This document shows positions 7,420 through 13,262 of a DNA stretch of 13,262 bases, piece by piece. The translations under genes were made by a program, and so were the position numbers. This DNA is from Planctomycetia bacterium (lineage in GTDB: Bacteria; Planctomycetota; Planctomycetia; Pirellulales; UBA1268). Where the stretch lies: the NCBI GenBank assembly GCA_009926295.1, contig RFPF01000066.1, positions 1 through 13,262 of the forward strand, written 5' to 3'. How positions within the stretch are numbered: the stretch's first letter is position 1; each line of letters opens with the position of its first letter. A model generated the notes under the pieces. It was given only the letters and a program-made list of their open reading frames with translations, was not told where the DNA came from and made no database searches.

Positions 7420-7730
7420 CGCCCAAGCCGGCTCGGGATTGCCCCGTACCGTCTCGCCGGACGCTCACTGCGGCCATCCTGGCCTCCGCTCGCTCGGATG
7501 TGCCTGCGCTTCGGCCTCCTGCCTGCGCTGGTCACATACGCCGTCTCAACGGTAGGGGCAACCCCTCGCCTCCCCTTTCCAGTTGAGGAGGATTCGGGCT
7601 CCCCGTGTCCCAGGAGGACCAGCGCAGCCATGGATGGCGCAGCGCAGGCAAATCCGAGTGAGCCGAAGCCTGGAGGGCGGAGGCGAACGTCCGGCGACGG
7701 GATATGGGGAGCCCGGAGCCGGCTTGGGCG
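7420..7730. repeat. 311-bp imperfect inverted repeat with 114-bp arms
   Basis: Two arms of equal length, 7420-7533 and 7617-7730, are reverse-complement copies of each other around an 83-base centre. The best blocks are 15/15 identical at the outer ends (7420-7434 with 7716-7730), 18/20 in the middle (7491-7510 with 7641-7660) and 11/11 at the inner ends (7523-7533 with 7617-7627); the rest is roughly three-quarters alike with small indels. The centre has its own dyads: CTCAAC (7545-7550) with GTTGAG (7582-7587), nested around AGGGG-CAA-CCCCT (7554-7566). The 16 bases at 7596-7611 also pair 14/16 with 7699-7714. No gene is credible here, and I see no flanking target duplication. It could be a decayed MITE or dispersed palindromic element, or a long structured RNA. 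It fills the gap between mgtE and eboE (7375-7760). Confidence 0.8.
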
Positions 7731-7735
7731 CGAAT

Positions 7736-7757
7736 AGGCGTGGCAGGCGAGACGCCT
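7736..7757. terminator. Possible weak terminator hairpin next to eboE stop
   Basis: AGGCGT (7736-7741) and ACGCCT (7752-7757) form a 6-bp stem around a 10-base loop, immediately beyond the eboE stop codon on the minus strand. Only a short TTT follows on the plus strand, so intrinsic termination is doubtful in either direction. Confidence 0.25.
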
Positions 7758-7760
7758 TTC

Positions 7761-8906
7761 CTAGGCGCACGCGATCAGCGCACGCGTCGCGATCAGTTCG
7801 CGGGCGATGCCGCTCGCGAGATCGACCGGGTCGGCGCCCGGCAGCACGGGCCAGGTGTAGGTCTCGACCTCGAGATGCGGGGCGTAGTCGAGCGCCCCGA
7901 CAGCCGCGAGGGCGCGCACGAGTTCGCCACGCGTCGTGCCCAGGGGCCCGATGCGCTCGGCGTCCACCGGAACGTGGTAGTGGATGCGCCACGGAGCCCG
8001 GGCATGCCAGGCGGGGTCGGCGATCAGGTCGGCGGTGAGATCGACGGCGTGGTGCAGCGTGCCGCCGGCGTCGCGGGCGAATGTCTGATGGAGATAGCGG
8101 GGCTCGACGTAGGCCAAGAGTGCTTCCTGCTGCACAGGGTCGGTGGGGTCGATCGCCTCGATCGCGCAGCTGATCTGCACCTTGTTGATCCGGATGCCCG
8201 CCGCCACCAGCGTGGCGATCGCCTTCGCCGCGTCCTCGAACTCGACCGCCTGATGGCACACGTCGTAGCACACGCCGAGGTGCCGGCGGGCTACGGGCTC
8301 CACGCCCAACCCGGCGGCCCGGGCGAAGAGCTGCTCGAAGAAGGCGACCGTTTCGGCCGTCGTTTCGAGGACGCAGAACGGCTCGGGCTCGATCGCGAGC
8401 CGGATGCACCGGCCAGTGCGGCTCTCGACGGCACTCGCATCGCGGGCCCAGGCCAGGAGCGCGTCGATCGCAGTGACCTGCCACGCCGCGTCGCCCGCGT
8501 GTGGCTTGAACCCCAGCGGGAGGGTCGAGATGCTGCCCTCGACCCCATCCGCGAGGACGCCCGCGAGGAGTCGCGTGCAGGCGAGCGTGTAGTGGAGCCG
8601 GCGTGGATCGGACCAGTCGGGAAGGTACACCTGCTCCTTCACCCGGCTGCCGTGGAAGTCGCCGAACGGAAAGGCGTTCAACGTATGGCAGGTGAGGCTA
8701 CGGGCGGCGAGCGCCTCGGCGACGATCGAGACATCGCGAGGCGCCCCGACGGCCGCCGCGGGCAGCCAGAGCCCCACGGAGATCCTGAAGCCGCACTGTT
8801 CCTGCACCGCCAGCGCGTGACGGTCGAGCACCAGCGGCACGTCGGCGAGCGACCGACAGGGATGCACGTTCGTGCAGTACGCGAGCGGCAGGGTTGAAAA
8901 CGCCAT
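7761..8906 (-). CDS. eboE: EboE-like TIM-barrel protein (metabolite traffic protein family)
   Basis: This is a 381-aa protein of the sugar-phosphate isomerase/epimerase-like TIM-barrel fold. Family features seen: LAYCTNVHP at the start, LNAFPFGDFHGSRVKEQVY (77-94) followed by PDW, and EGSISTLPLGFKP (123-135), which I recognise from EboE of the ebo clusters. Possible metal ligands at barrel-strand ends are E173 (AIEPEP), D215 and H218 (CYDVCH), Q244 (KVQIS), H309/H311 (IHYHVPV) and E347/E349 (LEVETY), as in xylose-isomerase-like folds. Ebo proteins are linked to transport or maturation of secondary metabolites such as scytonemin precursors; the biochemical role of EboE is not established. None of eboA, eboB, eboC, eboD or eboF is in this window. 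It is the last gene of the apparent operon, 21 bases after aroF, with no obvious own promoter or strong ribosome-binding site. A generic sugar isomerase is the alternative. Confidence 0.78.
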   Translation of the reverse strand: MAFSTLPLAYCTNVHPCRSLADVPLVLDRHALAVQEQCGFRISVGLWLPAAAVGAPRDVSIVAEALAARSLTCHTLNAFPFGDFHGSRVKEQVYLPDWSDPRRLHYTLACTRLLAGVLADGVEGSISTLPLGFKPHAGDAAWQVTAIDALLAWARDASAVESRTGRCIRLAIEPEPFCVLETTAETVAFFEQLFARAAGLGVEPVARRHLGVCYDVCHQAVEFEDAAKAIATLVAAGIRINKVQISCAIEAIDPTDPVQQEALLAYVEPRYLHQTFARDAGGTLHHAVDLTADLIADPAWHARAPWRIHYHVPVDAERIGPLGTTRGELVRALAAVGALDYAPHLEVETYTWPVLPGADPVDLASGIARELIATRALIACA

Positions 8907-8927
8907 GCGAAGCGCCGTGTGGCCGGA

Positions 8928-9944
8928 TCAGCCGAGCGACCGCCCGACCGCCTCGGCCACGCGGCGGCAAACGGCCATCATCCGCTCGAAGGCGGTGAAG
9001 TCGAGCGTCTGGGCCCCGTCGCTCGAGGCGCACTTGGGATCGGGATGCACCTCCACGATCAGCCCGTCGGCGCCGGCGGCCACGCTCGCGGCGGCCATGC
9101 TTTCGACGAGGTTTGCGTGGCCCGTGCCATGGCTGGGATCGACGACCACGGGCAGGTGGGTGCGGGCGTGGAGCCAGGGCACCGTCGCCAGGGGCAGCGT
9201 GAACCGCGTGTGCGTCTCGAACGTGCGAATCCCGCGCTCGCAGAGCATCACCTGCCGGTTTCCGGCGTCGAGGATGTATTCGGCCGCGAGCAGGAGTTCT
9301 TCGACCGTCGCGGCGGGCCCGCGCTTGAGCAGCACCGGCGTCTGCACCCGGCCCACGGCCTCGAGCAGCCGGTAGTTCTGCATGTTGCGCGCCCCCACCT
9401 GGAGCACATCGGCGTAGCGGGCGACGAGGGGCACGTCCTCCGGCGCGACCACCTCCGTGACGACCGCCAGGCCCGTCGCCGCCCGCGCCTCGGCGAGCAG
9501 TTCGAGACCCCTCTCCTTCATGCCCTGGAAGCTGTACGGGCTCGTGCGCGGCTTGAACGCGCCCCCGCGCAGGCCCGTGGCCCCCGCGGCCTGCACGGCT
9601 CGGGCGGTGCCCACGATCTGCTCGGAGCTCTCCACGGAGCAGGGCCCGGCGATCACGCCGATGCTCCGGCCACCCACCACGAGTGGTCCCGCCTTCACCA
9701 CGGTCGGCTCCGGCTGCACCTCGCGGCTGGCCACCTTGTAGGGGGCGAGAATCGGGAGCACCGAGGCGACGCCGGGCAGCGTCTCGAATCCGACGCTCGT
9801 CGCATCGCGTTCGTCGCCCACGACGGCGACCACCGTGCGTTCCGTGCCGACGATCACGTGCGGCCTGAGCTTGAGTGATTCCACGCGCGAGACGACTCGG
9901 TCGAGATCCGCCGGCGCCGCGTTGGCCTGCATCACGATGATCAT
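8928..9944 (-). CDS. aroF: 3-deoxy-7-phosphoheptulonate (DAHP) synthase, type I-beta with regulatory domain
   Basis: This cytosolic enzyme condenses phosphoenolpyruvate and erythrose-4-phosphate, the first step of the shikimate pathway. The 338-aa protein aligns nearly end to end, without gaps as far as I can recall it, with the Thermotoga maritima enzyme. An N-terminal ferredoxin-like domain (MIIVMQ to ~70) is followed by the barrel with IAGPCSVE, RGGAFKPRTSPYSFQG, LLKRG, LCERGIRTFE, VVDPSHGTGH and EVHPDP. Expected metal ligands fall on the same numbers: C102, H272, E298 and D309, with K131 in the PEP site. In the T. maritima enzyme the ferredoxin-like domain mediates tyrosine/phenylalanine feedback inhibition, so the same is likely here. 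The start codon overlaps the stop of the upstream pseudokinase gene (ATGA, 9941-9944), implying translational coupling. The symbol follows the common family name; the paralogue (aroF/G/H) cannot be told from sequence. Confidence 0.95.
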   Translation of the reverse strand: MIIVMQANAAPADLDRVVSRVESLKLRPHVIVGTERTVVAVVGDERDATSVGFETLPGVASVLPILAPYKVASREVQPEPTVVKAGPLVVGGRSIGVIAGPCSVESSEQIVGTARAVQAAGATGLRGGAFKPRTSPYSFQGMKERGLELLAEARAATGLAVVTEVVAPEDVPLVARYADVLQVGARNMQNYRLLEAVGRVQTPVLLKRGPAATVEELLLAAEYILDAGNRQVMLCERGIRTFETHTRFTLPLATVPWLHARTHLPVVVDPSHGTGHANLVESMAAASVAAGADGLIVEVHPDPKCASSDGAQTLDFTAFERMMAVCRRVAEAVGRSLG

Positions 9945-12871
9945 GGTCGTGTCGCTTTCTCCTCGTCCGTGCCGGAGGCTCCGGCGGCGAAGGCCGCCGG
10001 CAACTCGTCGCCCCGCTTCTTGGCCGCCGCCCGAGTGGTGATGTCGAGCGATTCAACTCCGTCCCTGCTGCGGACGACGTACACGAGCTTGCCCTCGGGA
10101 TTGCTCTTGGCCAGGATCGTGCGGAGGATCGACTCGGCAGGCTTGTCCTGCTCGTCGAGGCCGAAGGACTGGTTCTTCGTGATTCCCTCGAGCTCCAGGT
10201 CCTTCCCGAGGATCTCCATCGGCACCCCCGTCTCATCGGCGAGCATCTGCACCGACTTCTCGAGCGTGTCGCGGGCGAAAACGAGGGAGATGCGCCGCGC
10301 CAGCCGATCGGCCGCCGACTCGGCCGAAGGCGCGGCCGCGGCCAAGACGGCGCCGCCGCCCGCGCCGGGAGTCTGCTCGAGGGCCAGTTCGGCGGCGAGG
10401 GCGAGGTTGTGCCCCGCGTGCATCGGAAGGTGGCAGTTGACGACGATCCCCTTGCCCTCCACGCCGAACCGCACGTTGGCCGCGAGAATCCCGAGCATCC
10501 TCGGCAGACGCATCACGAGCTTCCGGCCGTAGGGGTGCGCATCGAGGGCGTTGCAATACTCCTCCACCACCTCGGCCAATCCCGCGATCCGCGCGGCCAG
10601 GTCGGCGGCCTCCTTGCGCGCCGACCGGTCCTTCGTGGCGATGGCGTCGATCTCCGCGTAGAACGTGTCGGCGAAGTGCAACGAGACCGCCGCCGCCGCG
10701 GACTCTCCGCCGAGCAGCGCGGCCAGCGGCTCGACGAGCTTGGCGAGCGGCCCGGCCAGGACGGGCCGCCCGTCGTGCACGAGATAGCTCGGCGATCCGA
10801 ACAGCGTCAGGTGGCGGGTTTGATCGAGCATGCCGACGAGATCCTCGAGGTCGGGTGAGAGTGTCGCTTCGAGCCGCTCCCGCCAATCGGTCGCGGCGCG
10901 ATCGCGGGTGGAACCGCGTGCGGCGACGAGCTCCACGAGCTGCTTCTCAGGGCACGCCACGAGCACGCGGCCATCGCCGTCGCTCGGGAGCCAGTAGGAG
11001 AGCGTGGCGCCGAGGTGAACCGTCTCGCCGTCGATCTCGCGCGGCCGCGTGCTGCCCCACGCGGCGTCCCGCTGGCCCTCGTCGACCGCCACCGGAAGCG
11101 GCTCGCGACCGTAGGCCGTGTAGCCGCCGACCACCGCATCGGGGGCGACGTCGGGGTCGGCCTGCCAGCCCGCCTGGATGAACGCGATCTCCTCCGCCGC
11201 GCAGCCGCAGGCTGCCGCCACGGCGGCCAGCCCGCGCTCCACCCGCGAGCCGAGCGCCCGCACGAAGAGCCGGCCCTCCTCGCTGCACAGAATGTCGGCG
11301 GGACGGGCGAGGAGAACCAGTTGCGATCCCGGTGGCAGGTGTGCGAGTGTCGGCGGGCCGCCGCAGGTGGGCGACGCCCACGGGGCATCCGGGGAATCGA
11401 CGAGCTTCGGCTGGGCGGCGGCGGTGTCCGCGGGCTCGGCCTTCGCGGGCATGTCGTCCGCCACCACTTCCTCCGGCGCCGGCGCGGGCCGGGTGGCTGC
11501 CTGCCGGACGGGAGCGTCCCGCCTCGCATCCTTGCGGGAAGACTGGCCCGAAAGCGCGAAGACCACGCCGACAACCGCGGCGACGACGCCCCCGGCTCCG
11601 AGCAGGTAGGCGAGCCCGCGGACGCGGCCACGCCCGCGCACGGCCGGCCCCGCGTGAGGCGTCACGCGCGGACCCGTGGGCACGGAGGAAGCCGACGCCG
11701 GCTTCGCGTGCGCGTCAGCGGCGGCAACCGCCACCGGCGGCGGGCTGGCGAATGGCTGCTGGGCCGGCAGGGTCGGAGACACCGGAGGCTGGCCGAGGCA
11801 GGCCGCGATCGCATCGGCGGCCTCGACCGCCGACTGGTACCTCGCGGCCGGATCGCGGGCCACGAGGTAGGACACGAGCGTCGCCACCTCGGGCGGCACG
11901 CGAGGCGGCGCGAGCGGTTCGGGACCCACGAACGCCGCATGGGCGAGCGTCCGCTCCGCGTCCCCCTGCCAGCAGGGCAGCGATCCGGTCAGCAGCGACT
12001 GCATCGCACAGCCGATGGCGTAGACGTCGCTCCGGAGATCGCAGGCGGCGCCCGGAACCGCCAATTCCGGCGCCACGAACGCGGCCCGCGTGGCCAGCAA
12101 CCTCATCGCCTCGGGGCCTTCGATCAAGGGACGGGGCGGCACGACGTGCGGATCCGCGACGAGCGGGAACTGCAGCAGCCGCACCCGACCGGTCGCGATG
12201 TCGCCTCCCGCCGGCGGCGGCTCGCGCCGCAGCGCCTCCAGGGAGATGCCGCCGTGCACGACGCCGAGCCGGTGGAGTTCCGCAACCGCCCGCGCGATGG
12301 CGAGCCCCAGGGCCATCACCTCGGCGACGGGGCGCGGACCCCGGGCGGCGAGTTCGGGAGTGAGCGTTGTTCCAGCGACGTCCTCGCTCACGATGAACCG
12401 CTGGCCGCCGCTCTGTTCGAGCGCCCAGGTGCGGGAGAGCGTGGGGTCGGCGGCCCGGTTCGCCGCCGTCGTGCGACGCACGATGTCGGTCCAGACCTCG
12501 AGGTCACGGCACCGTTCCGGGTCGAGCAGCATGAGGAGCAGCACGCGGCCCGAAGGCTCGTGCCTCGCGCGGAACAGATGCCCCCTGCCCCCCCCCTGGT
12601 ATGCATCCTTTTCGAGCCGCTCGAGCAGCCGATAGTCACCGATGAAAAATGGACCCCGGTCGCCGCGGGCAAGCCTCCGCGCCTGCCACACCGTGATCAC
12701 CTTCCGCCGCACCAGCCACTTCGCGATCGCCTCCGTGACCGCCTCCGGCGTCGCCGCCGGCGAGAGCGACTCGATCTGGAACTCGGACCGCAGCGCCTCC
12801 GAGCGGTCGCCGTCGACGAGGCCGGTTTCCGTGAGCAGCGTCCAGAACGCGTCGGGTGAGAGGGTGGGCAT
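9941..12871 (-). CDS. Membrane pseudokinase with extracytoplasmic STN-like domain
   Basis: This 976-aa protein has a protein-kinase fold without catalytic residues. Residues 1-~75 are the leader domain seen in planctomycete kinases (WLVRRKVITVWQARRL). The kinase-like part runs from GDYRLL (~78) to ~365. It keeps APEL at 267 and DVYAIG at 282-287, but the lysine of the ALKVL strand is L113, HRDLKPxN reads HGGISLEA (G208 and A213 replace Asp and Asn), and DFG reads QFP (234-236). A Pro/Ala linker leads to one membrane segment (~419-441, GLAYLLGAGGVVAAVVGVVF). The large external region is unrecognised until ~861-946, where ISLVFARDTLEKSVQ, LADETGVPMEI and later LVYVV resemble STN/secretin-N domains. 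I infer a sensor or scaffold rather than an enzyme. The start at 12871 is chosen over 12946 because the family leader begins there. It is first in the operon with aroF and eboE and diverges from gdhA. Confidence 0.85.
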   Translation of the reverse strand: MPTLSPDAFWTLLTETGLVDGDRSEALRSEFQIESLSPAATPEAVTEAIAKWLVRRKVITVWQARRLARGDRGPFFIGDYRLLERLEKDAYQGGGRGHLFRARHEPSGRVLLLMLLDPERCRDLEVWTDIVRRTTAANRAADPTLSRTWALEQSGGQRFIVSEDVAGTTLTPELAARGPRPVAEVMALGLAIARAVAELHRLGVVHGGISLEALRREPPPAGGDIATGRVRLLQFPLVADPHVVPPRPLIEGPEAMRLLATRAAFVAPELAVPGAACDLRSDVYAIGCAMQSLLTGSLPCWQGDAERTLAHAAFVGPEPLAPPRVPPEVATLVSYLVARDPAARYQSAVEAADAIAACLGQPPVSPTLPAQQPFASPPPVAVAAADAHAKPASASSVPTGPRVTPHAGPAVRGRGRVRGLAYLLGAGGVVAAVVGVVFALSGQSSRKDARRDAPVRQAATRPAPAPEEVVADDMPAKAEPADTAAAQPKLVDSPDAPWASPTCGGPPTLAHLPPGSQLVLLARPADILCSEEGRLFVRALGSRVERGLAAVAAACGCAAEEIAFIQAGWQADPDVAPDAVVGGYTAYGREPLPVAVDEGQRDAAWGSTRPREIDGETVHLGATLSYWLPSDGDGRVLVACPEKQLVELVAARGSTRDRAATDWRERLEATLSPDLEDLVGMLDQTRHLTLFGSPSYLVHDGRPVLAGPLAKLVEPLAALLGGESAAAAVSLHFADTFYAEIDAIATKDRSARKEAADLAARIAGLAEVVEEYCNALDAHPYGRKLVMRLPRMLGILAANVRFGVEGKGIVVNCHLPMHAGHNLALAAELALEQTPGAGGGAVLAAAAPSAESAADRLARRISLVFARDTLEKSVQMLADETGVPMEILGKDLELEGITKNQSFGLDEQDKPAESILRTILAKSNPEGKLVYVVRSRDGVESLDITTRAAAKKRGDELPAAFAAGASGTDEEKATRP

Positions 12872-12966
12872 CGTAGGAACCACGATCCGGGGCGGGATTC
12901 TCCATCCTAGCCGCTCCTGCGCCCTCCCGCTAAGATCGCGCGCCAACCCCGGAGCCGCGTGACGCC
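12872..12966. promoter_or_regulatory. Divergent promoter region, pseudokinase operon and gdhA
   Basis: This 95-bp gap separates two divergent starts and must hold signals for both. On the plus strand TAAGAT (12931-12936) could serve as a -10 for gdhA, but no good -35 is seen. GGAG at 12951-12954 lies 12 bases before the gdhA ATG, a long but usable spacing. No clear ribosome-binding site precedes the pseudokinase ATG. Confidence 0.4.
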
Positions 12967-13262
12967 ATGCGTTCGAGCGAATCCTCCCGCATCTACTTCG
13001 ACCGTGCCGCCGACCAGCTCGACCTCTCCCCCGGCATCCGCCGGCAGTTGCTCGGGGCCAAGCGCGAGGTGCAGGTGCAGATCCCCGTGGAACTCGATTC
13101 CGGGGAGATGGCCACCTACGTTGGGTATCGCGTCCAGCACAACGACGCCCGCGGCCCGATGAAGGGCGGCCTCCGCTACCACCCGCAGGTCGACCTCGAC
13201 GAGGTGCGGGCCCTCGCGGCCCTCATGACCTGGAAAACGGCCGTGGTGAACCTCCCCTACGG
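12967..13262 (+). CDS. gdhA: Glutamate dehydrogenase, N-terminal part (runs off window)
   Basis: The open frame gives 98 complete residues and continues past the window edge. It matches the N-terminal substrate domain of the Glu/Leu/Phe/Val dehydrogenases: IPVELDSGEMATYVGYRVQH, then ARGPMKGGLRYHP with the substrate-binding K66, and MTWKTAVVNLPYG with K90. The catalytic lysine of the following GGxKGG block and the NAD(P)-binding domain are outside, so coenzyme preference cannot be judged. Glutamate dehydrogenase interconverts glutamate with 2-oxoglutarate and ammonia. GPMKGGLRYHP with IPVELD favours glutamate over leucine dehydrogenase. The ATG at 12967 is the first plausible start. The gene diverges from the pseudokinase operon. 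Confidence 0.92.
   Translation, partial: MRSSESSRIYFDRAADQLDLSPGIRRQLLGAKREVQVQIPVELDSGEMATYVGYRVQHNDARGPMKGGLRYHPQVDLDEVRALAALMTWKTAVVNLPY

Noticed and set aside
7420..7730. Insertion sequence with terminal inverted repeats
   Set aside because: The arms make up most of the element, no transposase frame fits in the 83-base centre, and no flanking target duplication is visible. A non-autonomous element remains possible.
7546..8484. Long open frames across the inverted repeat and antisense to eboE
   Set aside because: Their translation is Arg/Pro/Gly-rich with no recognisable domain, and they overlap the well-supported eboE frame. They are an artefact of high GC.
11015..12859. 614-residue plus-strand open frame opposite the pseudokinase
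   Set aside because: It is very Arg/His/Gly-rich without motifs, and the minus frame has clear kinase-fold, membrane and STN-like features.
9941..12871. Active Ser/Thr protein kinase annotation
   Set aside because: The invariant lysine, HRD aspartate, loop asparagine and DFG aspartate are all replaced, so an active kinase call is not supported.

Overview
The window is GC-rich, bacterial, and carries eight protein genes or gene parts plus one degraded remnant. The combination points to a planctomycete (Pirellulales-like): a Ser/Thr-kinase-like receptor with the N-terminal leader domain typical of that phylum, an exported beta-helix protein fused to an SGNH esterase, a di-heme cytochrome with the ATAPYFHNGSVPT signature, a short-form ThiC, an EboE-type protein, and mostly weak or absent Shine-Dalgarno sites. 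The taxonomic call is inference from gene content; there is no rRNA or marker gene here.

Layout from left to right. (1) Positions 1-1126, minus: thiC, cut by the window edge and broken by one internal frameshift near 519-520. (2) 1227-1478, minus: a truncated LuxR/GerE helix-turn-helix remnant. (3) 1639-4425, plus: a secreted 928-residue beta-helix plus SGNH-hydrolase fusion. (4) 4553-5929, minus: an exported di-heme c-type cytochrome. (5) 6034-7374, plus: the MgtE magnesium transporter/channel. (6) 7375-7760: a gene-free stretch dominated by a 311-bp imperfect inverted repeat with two 114-bp arms. (7) 12871 down to 7761, minus: a compact apparent three-gene operon, in the order membrane pseudokinase with STN-like tail, DAHP synthase (4-bp ATGA overlap), then eboE (21-bp gap). 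(8) From 12967, plus: the first 98 residues of a glutamate dehydrogenase, diverging from the operon.

How the parts fit. thiC (thiamine pyrimidine synthesis), aroF (first shikimate step), mgtE (Mg2+ uptake) and gdhA (ammonia/glutamate) are housekeeping functions. The beta-helix/SGNH protein and the di-heme cytochrome are exported and presumably act on polysaccharides and on redox substrates in the periplasm. The most unusual part is the operon: a transmembrane kinase-like protein that has lost every catalytic residue I can align is translationally coupled to a feedback-type DAHP synthase, followed by a solitary eboE. Because the ebo pathway elsewhere includes a dehydroquinate-synthase-like enzyme (EboD), the pairing of eboE with DAHP synthase is suggestive, but the link is inference. 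No tRNA, rRNA, CRISPR array, transposase or riboswitch was recognised.
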